64,000 bases of DNA from Streptomyces xanthophaeus (lineage in GTDB: Bacteria; Actinomycetota; Actinomycetes; Streptomycetales; Streptomycetaceae), in assembly GCF_030440515.1 (NCBI RefSeq), contig NZ_CP076543.1, positions 6,859,001 through 6,923,000 on the forward strand, in the 5' to 3' direction. The notes under the pieces were generated by a model. It ran no database searches. It saw only the letters and a program-made list of their open reading frames with translations, and was not told the DNA's origin. The translations under genes and the position numbers were made by a program. This document shows positions 8,807 to 17,460 of the stretch, one piece after another; within the stretch, counting starts at the first letter, position 1, and each line of letters begins with the position of its first letter.

Positions 8807-9376
8807 GTGTCTCGCCCAGAACCCACCCCCGAAGCGATCGAGGTCGGACGGGTGATCCGCAGCTGCCGCAAGCAGCGCGGCGTCTCCATGGCCGTACTCG
8901 CCACCCGCTCAGGCCTCTCCCAGCCCTTCCTCAGCCAGCTGGAACGCGGACTCGCCACGCCCAGCCTCAGCTCGATCTACCGGATCGCCGAGGCCCTGGA
9001 CGTCACCCCGGGCACCTTCCTGCGGCCGCCCGACCGGCCCGGCGCCGTCAGCCACGAGAGCGACCCCCAGGTGATCCGTGTGAACGAGGCCGCGGGACAG
9101 ATCGCACAGGTGCTCATCCCCGGCGGCCGCAGCGCCGTGATGGAGGCCTACGAGCACCACTTCGAGCCCGGCCGGGGCGAGCGCGGCTGGTTCGAACACC
9201 CCGGCGAGGACTTCCTCTACGTCCTGGAGGGCGAGATCGTCCTGGAGGTCGAGGGCGAGGACCCGCTGACCCTGCGCGCGGGCCAGAGCGCCCACCACCG
9301 GGGCGAACTCCCGCACCGCTGCCGCCTGTCGGGCCCGGCCGCGGCACGCACCCTGCTCGTCATCGCGAACGCCTGA
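8807..9376 (+). CDS. XRE-family regulator with C-terminal cupin domain
   Basis: A 189-residue transcription factor. Residues 13-68 form a lambda-repressor-type HTH (VGRVIRSCRKQRGVSMAVLA, then SGLSQPFLSQLERG as the recognition region). Residues 105-185 form a cupin sensor (EHHFEPG, HPGEDFLYVLEGEIVLEVEG, HRCRLSGP), the layout of regulators such as SutR/PuuR-type proteins. It is transcribed away from the sulfonate/ASST operon and probably controls it through the palindrome at 8700-8730. The GTG start has only a weak upstream purine stretch. Its last 17 bp overlap the convergent STAND gene. Confidence 0.9.
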   Translation: MSRPEPTPEAIEVGRVIRSCRKQRGVSMAVLATRSGLSQPFLSQLERGLATPSLSSIYRIAEALDVTPGTFLRPPDRPGAVSHESDPQVIRVNEAAGQIAQVLIPGGRSAVMEAYEHHFEPGRGERGWFEHPGEDFLYVLEGEIVLEVEGEDPLTLRAGQSAHHRGELPHRCRLSGPAAARTLLVIANA

Positions 9377-12300
9377 GCCAGACCGGCAGGGCACCCTCCC
9401 GGGCCGGACCCCCCTCCCGCCCGGCCGACCCGGACGCTCGCAGCTTGTCGACCGCCGCCAGCCGCGCCCCGACGTCCAGGTCCCACAGCCGTACGGTGCC
9501 GTCGGTGCTGCTGCTGGCCACCGTCCGCCCGTCAGGGGCGAAGACCACGCCCCACACCGCGTTCGCGTGGCCGGACAGCGTGGCCACCGTCCGGCGCCCG
9601 GCCACGTCCCACAGCCGGACCGTGCGGTCGTTGCCGCTGCTCGCGAGCGTGCGGCCGTCGGGGGAGAAGGCGAGCCCCCGCGCCGAGCCGGTGTGCCCGG
9701 CCAGCGCCGCCAGGAAGCGGTGGCGCCGCGCGTCCCACAGCCGTACGGTCCCGTCGTTGCCGCTGCTCGCCAGCGTCCGCCCGTCCGGGCTGAACGCCAC
9801 ACCGCGCACCGCGCCCCGGTGGCCGGTGAGGACGGTGAGCGGGCGGCGCCCCGCCACGTCCCACAGACGGACCGTCAGATCGTCCCCGGCGCTCGCCAGG
9901 GTGCGCCCGTCGGGGCTGAACACCACATCGTTGGCGAAGTCCGTGTGACCGGTGAGGACGGCGAGCGGGCGGCGCCCCGCCACGTCCCACAGCCGTACGG
10001 CGCCGTCGGAACCGGCCGACGCCAGGGTCCGGCCGTCCGGGGAGAAGGCCACCGCGAACACGGTCCCGCCCGGGCCGTCGAGCACGGCGGACCGGCCGCG
10101 CGCCGCGGTGTCCCAGAGCCGGATCGTGCCGTCGGAGCCGGCCGAGGCCAGGGTCCGCCCGTCGGGCGCGAAAGCCACCGAGAACACCGTCTCGCTGTGC
10201 CCCGCGAACGTCGCCAGGACCCGGCGCCCCGCGACGTCCCACAGCCGTACCGTGTGATCGGCCTCCGCGGTGGCCAGCCACTTCCCGTCAGGGCTGTACG
10301 CGGCGTGCCAGACCTCCGTGAACGGCCGCGAGGCCAGAACCGCGCCCCGCAGGTCCCACAACACCACCGACTGGTCGAAGCCGGCGGTGGCCAGCATCGC
10401 GCCGGCGCCGTCCACGGCCACCCCGAGGACGTAGTCGGTGTGGCCCGCGAGCGTGGCGGTGGCCCGGCCCCCGGCCACGTCCCACAGCCGGGTCGTACCG
10501 TCGCCGCCCGCGCTGACGACCGTCGTCCCGTCCGGCGTGTAGGCCACCGCATTGACATCGTCGCTGTGCCCGGTCAGCGTGGCCGTCGTCCGGCGCCCGG
10601 CCACGTCCCACAGCCGGACCGTGCGGTCGACGCCCCCCGTGGCGACCGTACGGCCGTCCGGGGCGAAGGCCACGCCCAGCACCTCGTCGGTGTGCCCGGT
10701 GAGGACGGCTGCGGGAGCCGCCTCCACCGGGTCCCACAGCCGCACGGTCCGGTCGGCGCCGGCCGACACCAGCGTCCGGCCGTCGGCGGCGTACGCCAGG
10801 GCGTTCACCCGCCCGGTGTGGCCGGTGAGGGACGCGAGGGCGTGATGGTCCCCGGTGGTGTCCCACAGCCCGATCGCCCCGTCGGCACCGGCTACGGCCA
10901 GGCTCCGCCCGTCGGGCGCGAAGGCGACCGCCCGGGCGCCCGCTGTACTCTCCGGGAGCTGCGCCCCCGCGCCACGGCCGGCGGTGTCCCACAGCCGCGC
11001 CGGACCGTCCGTCGACGTGGCCGCGAGCATCGACCCGTCGGGACTGAAGGCCACCGCGCGCACCCGCCCGGGCATGGTGAAGGTCGCGATCGTCCGGCGG
11101 TCGGCCACCCGCCGCAGGAGCACCGTCCCGTCGGAACCGGCCGTCGCCAGCAGGCCGTTGCCCGGGCCGAAGGCCACCGCGTTCACCGGCCCGCCGTGCC
11201 CGCCCAGGCGGGCGACGAACGGCTGGGACTGGGTGCTCAGCAGCGCCCCGAGGGCCTCGCTCGTCGCCGAGGTCCGGTACGCCTCCCCGGCGAGCAGCAT
11301 CGAGGCCTCGGGCCGGCCCGAGGCCAGCGCCGCGGACTGCAGGGCGAGCGCCCGCGAACGGGCGACGCGCTCCTGGCCCAGCGCGGCCGAGCGCTGCTGG
11401 TACGCGAGCCCTCCCGCGCCCACCGCGAGGACCAGCAGGACCACGAGCGTGGCCAGCGTCCACTGCCGCAGCCGTACCTGGCGCCCGGCCTGCTGCTCAC
11501 GGCTGTCCTGCGCGTCCTGGCTCGCCCGCAGGAAGGCGGCCTCCAGCGGGCCGAGCCGGCTCCTGCCGTCGTGCTCGTCGGCCCAGGCCCGGGCGGACTC
11601 CAGCCGGGTCCCGCGGTGCAGCGCCGACGGATCGCGGCCCTCGCGCTCCCATTCGGCGGCGGCGTGGGCCAGTTGCTGGTGGACCAGCAGCCCGGCCCGG
11701 TCGGCGCGGATCCAGCCGCGCAGCCGCGGCCAGGCGTGCAGCAGCGCCTCGTGGGTGATCTCGACGGTGTCGCTGTCCATGGTGATCAGCCGGGCCCGGA
11801 CGAAGGTGTCGAGCGCGGCCGCGGCGGGACCCGCGTCGGCCAGCTGCTCCATCAGGGCGGTCCGGCTCATCCGGCGGCGTGTGGCGCCCGTACCGTCGGC
11901 GACGTGCACCAGCCGTACCAGGACGCGGCGGAGCGTGTTCTGCTCGGCCGGGTAGAGGCGGGTGAACACCTCCTCGGCGGTGCGGGCGATCGCCCCCTGG
12001 ATGCCACCCGTGCGCTCGTACCCGTCGACGGTCAAGGTGGCGCCCTCGCGCTGGCGCCAGGTGGCCAGCAGGGCGTGCGAGACCAGGGGGAGCACCCCGG
12101 AGGGAGTCCGGTCGGGCTGGTCGTCGCGCAGTCCGGCATCGCGCATCAGCAGCGGGAACAGGCCCGGTTCGAGGGTGAGGCCGGCGAGGTCCGCCGGGCG
12201 GGTGATCGATTCCCGCAGCTCCGCCAGGGACATCGGGGGCAGGACGAACAGCCCGCGGGTGAAGACCGGGGCCAGCTCCGGCAGGTCCAGGCAGTTCCCG

Positions 12301-13316
12301 GAGAAGTCGGCCCGTACGCCGAGCACCACGACGGCGGGGGCGGGACCCGCTGCTTCGATGCCCCCTGCTTCGATGCCCCCTGCTTCGATGCCCTCTGCTT
12401 CGAGGCCGTCCGGTACGAGGCCGTCCGGTACGAGGCCGTCCGGCTCACGGCGCGCGGCCGCCAGCGCGCACAGCACCCGGACGAACGCGCGCCGCTCGTC
12501 CTCGTCGGAGCACAGCGTGAACAGCTCCTCGAACTGGTCGACGAGCAGCACCGGACGCGGGGGCGGCGGCGTCCGGTCCGGGCCGTCCGCCGGGGGTGGG
12601 CCCGAGCGCCGCCGGACGGCTTCGAGCAGCGCGTGCGGCCGGTCCCGGACCTCGCCCGCGGTGACGCCGAGATCGCCGCCCAGGGCTTTCGCGGCGCAGT
12701 CCAGCAGTTCCTCCAGCGGGTGCGCGGTGGGCGTGAACCGCAGCACGGGCCAGGTGCCGGAGCCCGGCATCGGGAAGCCGCCCCCGCGCAGCGCCGGCAC
12801 GAGACCGGCGTTCAGCAGGGAGGACTTGCCCGCGCCCGACGGGCCGAGCAGCATCAGCGGCCCGTCGCCGATCCGTTCGAAGACCCGCTCGATCAGCTCG
12901 GCCGTCGCCCGTTCCCGGCCGAAGAACCAGCGGGCCTCCCGCGCGGTGAAGGCCGGCAGGCCCCGGTAGGGGCACTCGCCGCCGACCTGCGGACCGGCGT
13001 CGGCGCCGCTACCGCCGTCGGCCCCGCCGTCGCCGCGCGGCCCCGTTTCCCGGACCATCCGCACCAGTTCACCCCCGGCCCGCAGCACGTCGTCGCAGCG
13101 TCGCGCGACGTCGACGGTGACGCGCTTCGAGCCGGTCTCGATCTTGCTCAGATAGCCCTTGCTGTAATGCGTCTGCCGGGCGAGGTCCGCGAGGGACAGG
13201 CCACGTTGCACCCGCAGACGTCTCAGTTGTGCGGGAAAAGGCATCGCGGCGTCGTCGGACCCGTGCGGGCGGTCGGTCTCTGGCCGGCGGTCCGGATCCC
13301 CCAAGACATCCCCCAT
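9360..13316 (-). CDS. HTH-STAND ATPase-WD40 repeat protein (nSTAND1 type)
   Basis: A 1318-residue signal-transduction NTPase. An XRE HTH is at residues 28-85 (SLADLARQTHYSKGYLSKIE). A linker and the CPYRGLPAFTAREARWFFGR entry lead to the nSTAND1 NTPase with Walker A GPSGAGKS (158-165) and Walker B-like VLLVDQFEEL near 250. Then comes a helical arm, a single membrane-type segment LATLVVLLVLAVGAGGLAY near 625, and 14 WD40 repeats, enough for two seven-bladed propellers. The in-frame ATG at 13244, nearer the HTH, is an alternative start; neither has a convincing ribosome site. Its ligand is unknown. The combination of DNA-binding, NTPase and propeller suggests a stress or conflict sensor. Confidence 0.9.
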   Translation of the reverse strand: MGDVLGDPDRRPETDRPHGSDDAAMPFPAQLRRLRVQRGLSLADLARQTHYSKGYLSKIETGSKRVTVDVARRCDDVLRAGGELVRMVRETGPRGDGGADGGSGADAGPQVGGECPYRGLPAFTAREARWFFGRERATAELIERVFERIGDGPLMLLGPSGAGKSSLLNAGLVPALRGGGFPMPGSGTWPVLRFTPTAHPLEELLDCAAKALGGDLGVTAGEVRDRPHALLEAVRRRSGPPPADGPDRTPPPPRPVLLVDQFEELFTLCSDEDERRAFVRVLCALAAARREPDGLVPDGLVPDGLEAEGIEAGGIEAGGIEAAGPAPAVVVLGVRADFSGNCLDLPELAPVFTRGLFVLPPMSLAELRESITRPADLAGLTLEPGLFPLLMRDAGLRDDQPDRTPSGVLPLVSHALLATWRQREGATLTVDGYERTGGIQGAIARTAEEVFTRLYPAEQNTLRRVLVRLVHVADGTGATRRRMSRTALMEQLADAGPAAAALDTFVRARLITMDSDTVEITHEALLHAWPRLRGWIRADRAGLLVHQQLAHAAAEWEREGRDPSALHRGTRLESARAWADEHDGRSRLGPLEAAFLRASQDAQDSREQQAGRQVRLRQWTLATLVVLLVLAVGAGGLAYQQRSAALGQERVARSRALALQSAALASGRPEASMLLAGEAYRTSATSEALGALLSTQSQPFVARLGGHGGPVNAVAFGPGNGLLATAGSDGTVLLRRVADRRTIATFTMPGRVRAVAFSPDGSMLAATSTDGPARLWDTAGRGAGAQLPESTAGARAVAFAPDGRSLAVAGADGAIGLWDTTGDHHALASLTGHTGRVNALAYAADGRTLVSAGADRTVRLWDPVEAAPAAVLTGHTDEVLGVAFAPDGRTVATGGVDRTVRLWDVAGRRTTATLTGHSDDVNAVAYTPDGTTVVSAGGDGTTRLWDVAGGRATATLAGHTDYVLGVAVDGAGAMLATAGFDQSVVLWDLRGAVLASRPFTEVWHAAYSPDGKWLATAEADHTVRLWDVAGRRVLATFAGHSETVFSVAFAPDGRTLASAGSDGTIRLWDTAARGRSAVLDGPGGTVFAVAFSPDGRTLASAGSDGAVRLWDVAGRRPLAVLTGHTDFANDVVFSPDGRTLASAGDDLTVRLWDVAGRRPLTVLTGHRGAVRGVAFSPDGRTLASSGNDGTVRLWDARRHRFLAALAGHTGSARGLAFSPDGRTLASSGNDRTVRLWDVAGRRTVATLSGHANAVWGVVFAPDGRTVASSSTDGTVRLWDLDVGARLAAVDKLRASGSAGREGGPAREGALPVWLRRSR
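12351..12440. repeat. 15-bp minisatellite inside the STAND gene
   Basis: Six consecutive 15-bp units. Three are TGCTTCGATGCCCCC-like, one is a hybrid, and two are CGGTACGAGGCCGTC. In the protein they give pentapeptide repeats of the types PDGLV and EAGGI (roughly residues 293-322), in a loop between the Walker B strand and the next beta strand. The period is a multiple of three, so copy number can vary without loss of frame. Confidence 0.9.
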
Positions 13317-13414
13317 GGCAGTGCGCGCCCAGGCAGCGGTACGGGAGTGCCCAGGCTACAGCGGGGGTGGGGCGGTCGGCCGCCAATTCGAGCCGGTATG
13401 ACCAGAACACGAGC

Positions 13415-13445
13415 GTGCGGAGCCGCCTGGCGGGCGGCTCCGCAC
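13415..13445 (-). terminator. Hairpin terminator after the small secreted protein gene
   Basis: Perfect 13-bp stem GTGCGGAGCCGCC (13415-13427) with its complement at 13433-13445 and a 5-nt loop. It lies 22 bp beyond the stop of the minus-strand gene ending at 13467. No T-run is present, as is common for Streptomyces terminators. Confidence 0.7.
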
Positions 13446-13466
13446 CCTGCCCTGGAGGGGGTGTCC

Positions 13467-13829
13467 CTACGGGTTGAGCCGGACCGAGTTGACGGGCGTG
13501 AGGTCGGCGTAGACACCGGTCTTGGCGGCGATGGGGCTGCCGCAACCCGAGCCTCCGGAACCCGTGCACAGATTTGCGGTCGCACCGCCGTACTGGTTGT
13601 TGAGCACCCAGTGGTTCCCGAACTGATTGCTCAGGTTGTGCGCCCCGTAGGTGTAGAAGACGTGCGTCGGCTTGACGGCGGGGTTCTGGTTCTGAGGGTA
13701 GATGCAGACCGCCCCGTCCGGGCATCCGGCCCACGCGTCGGCCGGCTTGGCCTGGACCGTACCGCTGAGTGCGATCACGGCGACGACGGAGGTGGCGAGC
13801 GCGGCGGCGCCGCGGAACATCTTGCGCAT
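13467..13829 (-). CDS. Small secreted protein, peptidase-inhibitor I36-like
   Basis: A 120-residue exported protein. The signal peptide MRKMFRGAAALATSVVAVIA with cleavage near VQA-KP is followed by WAGCPDGAVCIYPQNQNP, whose C-P-x-G-x-x-C-x-Y pattern recalls I36-type inhibitors. The rest is Asn/Gly/Tyr rich (HNLSNQFGNHWVLNNQYGG) with two more Cys in LCTGSGGSGCG. ATG 13829 has GGGGAA 6 nt upstream. It stands alone between divergent or unrelated genes. The inhibitor role is suggested only by the N-terminal pattern. Confidence 0.75.
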   Translation of the reverse strand: MRKMFRGAAALATSVVAVIALSGTVQAKPADAWAGCPDGAVCIYPQNQNPAVKPTHVFYTYGAHNLSNQFGNHWVLNNQYGGATANLCTGSGGSGCGSPIAAKTGVYADLTPVNSVRLNP

Positions 13830-14087
13830 GATTTCCCCTTGTGGTGCTGGCCTCGTGCTGACGGCTCCAGCCTGCCCCCGGCCCTCACCGGGGTCGACGG
13901 GTTGCCCGTCGCCCAACGCGGCAGCGCCCGGGAAACCCCCTGCCACCAGCCCGGACGCGGAGCGGCGGGCAACGGCCGGGCGGGACGTCGTAAGACTTTC
14001 GTCATCGGTGCGGGCATGGCGCGCGGCGGCCCGGCCGCGTTGAATCCATAGGCAGTGACCGGCGAAGACGAAGAAGAGGGAACGGCA

Positions 14088-14633
14088 GTGACACGGAGCA
14101 GGCGCGGACGGCTGTGGGGCGGGGCATCGATCGCGGCGGCGGTGGTGCTGGCGGTGGCGCTGTACTGGCTGCAGCCGTGGAAGCTGTGGCAGGACGAGAC
14201 CGTGCGCGAGGCGCTCCCGGCCGCCGCCGCGCCGTCGGGACCGGGCGCGCCCGCGGCCGTACCGGGTGCCCCGGCCGCCCCGGTGACCGTGGCCCGCGGG
14301 ACGCTCATCAGCCACGAGCACAGCACCACCGGCGAGGTGGAACTCATCCGGCTCCCCGACGGGTCCCACACGCTGCGGCTGGCGAACCTCGACACCAGCA
14401 ACGGTCCGGACCTGCGCGTGTGGCTGACCGACGCCCCGGTGAAGGAGGGCGTGGCGGGCTGGCGCGTCTTCGACGACGGCAAGCACGTGAGCCTCGGCAA
14501 GCTCAAGGGCAACAAGGGGGACCAGAACTACCCGGTGCCCGCCGACGTGAACGTCGCCGAGCTCACCAGCGTCACCATCTGGTGCGACCGCTTCGACGTC
14601 TCCTTCGGAGCGGCGAGCCTCGCCGCCGTGTGA
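14088..14633 (+). CDS. Membrane-anchored DM13-domain protein
   Basis: A 181-residue protein with an N-terminal anchor (GGASIAAAVVLAVALYWLQP, residues 10-30), an Ala/Pro-rich spacer, and a DM13 domain from about residue 75: VARGTLISHEHSTTGEVELI, TLRLANLDTSNGPDLRVWLT, LGKLKGNKGDQNYPVP and VTIWCDRFDVSFG with the single conserved Cys. DM13 domains are thought to be extracellular redox or electron-transfer modules. I prefer GTG 14088 (GAGGGAA upstream); an earlier GTG at 14055 would add an acidic MTGEDEEEGTA stretch without a ribosome site. Confidence 0.85.
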   Translation: MTRSRRGRLWGGASIAAAVVLAVALYWLQPWKLWQDETVREALPAAAAPSGPGAPAAVPGAPAAPVTVARGTLISHEHSTTGEVELIRLPDGSHTLRLANLDTSNGPDLRVWLTDAPVKEGVAGWRVFDDGKHVSLGKLKGNKGDQNYPVPADVNVAELTSVTIWCDRFDVSFGAASLAAV

Positions 14634-14828
14634 CGCGCTTCCGGGGCCGTCCGGGCCCGGCGACACGCCGTAGGGCCGGAGCTGATCGGGCGTCACCCCG
14701 TTCGGCCGTCTCCCGGAGTACGACTATCCACTCCTCCGGACGGCAAAATGCGGCCGTTTGCCCACGGGATGTATCCATACGCCCACACGGTGTGGCAATA
14801 GGTCGTAATCGCCCATAACTTCAGAATC

Positions 14829-16019
14829 GTGACGAACCGACAAATCAAGTCCCTCACGTGCATCGCAGTCGTCATGGCAGCAGGTCTCGGCGTGCTCGCG
14901 CCGACCGCCGCCGCCGAGGCCGGACGCAGAGTGCACCCGGGCGACTCGATCCAGGACGCGGTGAACTACGCCAGGCCGGGCGACATCATCACCGTGATGC
15001 CCGGCACCTACTACGAGAACGTGCTGATCACCAAGCGGCTCACCCTGCGCGGCTTCGGTGCCCGCACGGTGATCAAGCCGCCGGTCACGGCCGCCGCGCC
15101 GGTCACGCCGGTCGCCCCCGTGGCGCCCCCGGCCCCCGGCGCGTCGGCGGCGCCGGTGGCACCCGGAGCGGCCACGGCACCCGGAGCGGCCACGGCGCCG
15201 ACCGCGGCCACGGCGCCGTCCGGCCGGGCGCTCGCCTGCTCGCAGGCCGACACCGGAATCTGCGTCATGGGGACGGCGGAGCGGCCCGTCGTCGACGTGG
15301 ACATCCGGTCGCTGACCGTCTCGGGCTTCAAGCGCAACGGCATCTGGGCCTCCTACACCGACCGGCTGAGCGTCCAGCGGGTGATCGCCGAGAAGAACGG
15401 CACCTGGGGCATCGCCCAGGAGCGTTCCACCCGCGGGCTCTTCCGCGACAACACCGCCCGCGACAACGTCGAGTCGGGCCTCTTCATCGCCAACACCGTC
15501 GACCGGGAGGGCGGTGCCACCGACACCCTGGGCGCCGTGGTCCGCAGGAACACGCTGACCGGCAACCGGATCGGCGTCACCGTCCGGCGCGTCCGGAACC
15601 TCTCCGTCTACGGCAACACCCTCACCGGCAACTGCGGTGGCATCTTCGTCGTCGGCGACGAGGGCGAGCCCGGCGCCGGGGACATGACCATCCGCAACAA
15701 CCGGATCCACGAGAACAACAAGTTCTGCAAGGGCAACAGCCGCCTCCCCGACATCCAGGGCGTCGGCATCGTCCTCACCGGGGCCGAGGAAACGGTCGTG
15801 CGTTCGAACGACATCCGCGGCAACGTCGGAGCCTCCCCGCTGTCGGGCGGAATCCTGCTGTTCAAGAGCTTCGTGGGCGCGACGAACACCGACAACGTCA
15901 TCCGGGACAACGTGGTGCGTGACAACAAGCCGGCGGACCTGGCCAACCAGGGGACCGGCACCGGCAACCAGTTCGTCAACAACCGGTGCGCATCCTCCGT
16001 ACCGGCCGGGATGTGCTGA
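14829..16019 (+). CDS. Secreted right-handed parallel beta-helix protein
   Basis: A 396-residue exported protein. A signal peptide (residues 1-29, ending APTAAAEA) precedes HPGDSIQDAVNYARPGDIIT and MPGTYYENVLITKRLTLRGF, the usual start of pectate-lyase-type helices. A Pro/Ala/Thr/Val-rich insert with GAATAP repeats fills residues 85-130. The helix then resumes with Asn-rich rungs such as RNTLTGNRIGVTV, YGNTLTGNCGGIFV and RSNDIRGNVGASPLSGG. No catalytic residues are identifiable, so enzyme activity is not claimed. The start is GTG. It ends 35 bp before the methyltransferase gene. Confidence 0.88.
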   Translation: MTNRQIKSLTCIAVVMAAGLGVLAPTAAAEAGRRVHPGDSIQDAVNYARPGDIITVMPGTYYENVLITKRLTLRGFGARTVIKPPVTAAAPVTPVAPVAPPAPGASAAPVAPGAATAPGAATAPTAATAPSGRALACSQADTGICVMGTAERPVVDVDIRSLTVSGFKRNGIWASYTDRLSVQRVIAEKNGTWGIAQERSTRGLFRDNTARDNVESGLFIANTVDREGGATDTLGAVVRRNTLTGNRIGVTVRRVRNLSVYGNTLTGNCGGIFVVGDEGEPGAGDMTIRNNRIHENNKFCKGNSRLPDIQGVGIVLTGAEETVVRSNDIRGNVGASPLSGGILLFKSFVGATNTDNVIRDNVVRDNKPADLANQGTGTGNQFVNNRCASSVPAGMC

Positions 16020-16054
16020 CGCGTGACACCCCTGATCAGCAGAATCGAGGCCTC

Positions 16055-17113
16055 ATGACCACGGTAAGTCCCACCCCGACCCCGATCCCGTCCCCCCAGC
16101 ACACCCCCCAGCCGGCCATGCGCCTGCGGGAGCTCGTCTTCGGCGCGGCCTGCGCCGCCGCCGTACGGGCCGCGGCCCGCCTCGCGGTGGCCGACGCCCT
16201 CGGCGAGGCGCCCGCCACCGCCGCCGAACTCGCGGTGGCGGTCGACTCCGAGCCGCTGCCCCTGCAGCGGCTGCTCCGTGCCCTGTCCTGCTACGGGATC
16301 TTCGCGGAGACGGAGGACGGGAAGTTCGTCCACACGGAGATGTCGCGGCTGCTGCGCGAGGACGACCCGCACAGCCTGCGCTACATCGCCCTGTGGTGCA
16401 CGGAGCCCTGGACCTGGCAGGCCTGGCCGCGGCTCGACGACGCCGTCCGGTCCGGCGGCAGCGTCTTCCACGAGCTGTACGGCAAGGGGTTCTTCGACTA
16501 CCTGCACCAGGACGCGCACGAGTCGGCCCACGTGTTCAACCGCGCCATGACCACCTCCAGCATGCAGTCGGCGCTGGACGTCGCGGAGCTCCTCGACCTC
16601 ACCGGGATCTCGGTCGTCGCGGACATCGGCGGCGGCCAGGGCCACGTACTGGCGAGCCTGCTGGAGAAGCACCCGACCGTACGAGGCGTCCTGCTCGACC
16701 TGCCGGGCGTGGCGGCGAAGGCGGATCCGCGGCTGCGGGAGGACGGACCGCTCGCCGCACGGGCCGACATCGTCCCCGGGGACTGCCGTGAGGCCATCCC
16801 CGTCGACGCCGACATGTACATCATCAAGAACATCCTGGAGTGGGACGACGACAGCACCCGCAGGACCCTGCGCAACGTCGTCGAGGCGGCCCGCCCCGGA
16901 TCCAGGGTCGTCATCATCGAGAACCTGGTCGACGACACCCCGTCGATGAAGTTCACCACGGCCATGGACCTGCTGCTGCTGCTGAACGTCGGCGGAGCGA
17001 AGCACACCAAGGCGAGCCTGTGCGCCCGCATGGAGGACGCCGGACTGGTGATCGGCGAGATCCGGCCGGTCAACGCGTACCTGCACGCGTTCGAGTGCAC
17101 CGTGCCCGGGTGA
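16055..17113 (+). CDS. SAM-dependent O-methyltransferase (polyketide tailoring type)
   Basis: A 352-residue methyltransferase of the Methyltransf_2 (DnrK/TcmN-like) family. The N-terminal dimerisation winged helix covers residues 20-110 (LVFGAACAAAVRAAARLAVADALGE is characteristic). The SAM site is VVADIGGGQGHVLASLLEKH near residue 190, and the acidic loop is VLLDLPGVA. The C-terminal catalytic region includes MYIIKNILEWDDD, matching the conserved I-x-x-x-x-H/N-x-W-x-D segment, with Asn where many members have the catalytic His. ATG 16055 has GAGG upstream. Facing the ACP and SchA/CurD genes, it probably belongs to the same aromatic polyketide locus. Confidence 0.88.
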   Translation: MTTVSPTPTPIPSPQHTPQPAMRLRELVFGAACAAAVRAAARLAVADALGEAPATAAELAVAVDSEPLPLQRLLRALSCYGIFAETEDGKFVHTEMSRLLREDDPHSLRYIALWCTEPWTWQAWPRLDDAVRSGGSVFHELYGKGFFDYLHQDAHESAHVFNRAMTTSSMQSALDVAELLDLTGISVVADIGGGQGHVLASLLEKHPTVRGVLLDLPGVAAKADPRLREDGPLAARADIVPGDCREAIPVDADMYIIKNILEWDDDSTRRTLRNVVEAARPGSRVVIIENLVDDTPSMKFTTAMDLLLLLNVGGAKHTKASLCARMEDAGLVIGEIRPVNAYLHAFECTVPG

Positions 17114-17134
17114 CCCCGGCCGGCATAGGACCGC

Positions 17135-17171
17135 ACGCCTCGAGACCGGCACGAAGCCGGTCTCGAGGCGT
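17135..17171. terminator. Bidirectional hairpin terminator
   Basis: Perfect 16-bp stem starting ACGCCTCGAGACCGGC (17135-17150), loop ACGAA, complement to 17171, then TTTGTC. It lies between the convergent methyltransferase and ACP genes and is symmetrical enough to serve both. Confidence 0.9.
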
Positions 17172-17195
17172 TTGTCGGTGTTCCGGACGCCGGCG

Positions 17196-17447
17196 TCAGG
17201 CCGCCAGGGCGGCGTTGACGAGGTCGAGGAACTCGCGCGGCGACTTGCACCGGTCCGCGTCGGCGGGCAGCGGCTTGCTGTGCCGGTTCTCCAGCTCACC
17301 GACGATGCCGAGGAGTCCCAGGGAGTCGAGCCCCCACTCGTCGAAGCCCGAGTCGGGGCGGCTCGCCATCGCCGCGGGGTCGACGGTGACGCCGGCCCCC
17401 TTCTTCATCAGGGCGGCCAGTTCTTCCATGGTCAGTCGAGCGGTCAT
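17196..17447 (-). CDS. Acyl carrier protein (type II aromatic PKS/spore pigment type)
   Basis: An 83-residue ACP. The phosphopantetheine serine is Ser42 in EWGLDSLGLLG, a match to the type II PKS D-S-L motif; helices ENRHSKPLPADADRCKSPREF and the C-terminal VNAALAA follow normally. ATG 17447 has GAGGAG 9 nt upstream. It lies 13 bp after the SchA/CurD-type gene, in the same order as in whiE/sch/cur spore pigment clusters, but no ketosynthase pair is adjacent. Confidence 0.88.
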   Translation of the reverse strand: MTARLTMEELAALMKKGAGVTVDPAAMASRPDSGFDEWGLDSLGLLGIVGELENRHSKPLPADADRCKSPREFLDLVNAALAA

Positions 17448-17460
17448 GACGGACAACTCC

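Noticed and set aside
9567..14051. Very long + strand open frame (about 1,490 codons) opposite the WD40 gene
   Set aside because: It is the antisense shadow of the GC-rich WD40/STAND gene. Composition is Arg/Pro/Gly/His without domains, while the minus strand shows intact HTH, Walker and WD40 motifs.
15986..16054. Upstream GTG extension of the methyltransferase by 23 codons
   Set aside because: It overlaps the beta-helix gene's end and has no ribosome site; ATG 16055 with GAGG upstream fits the family start.
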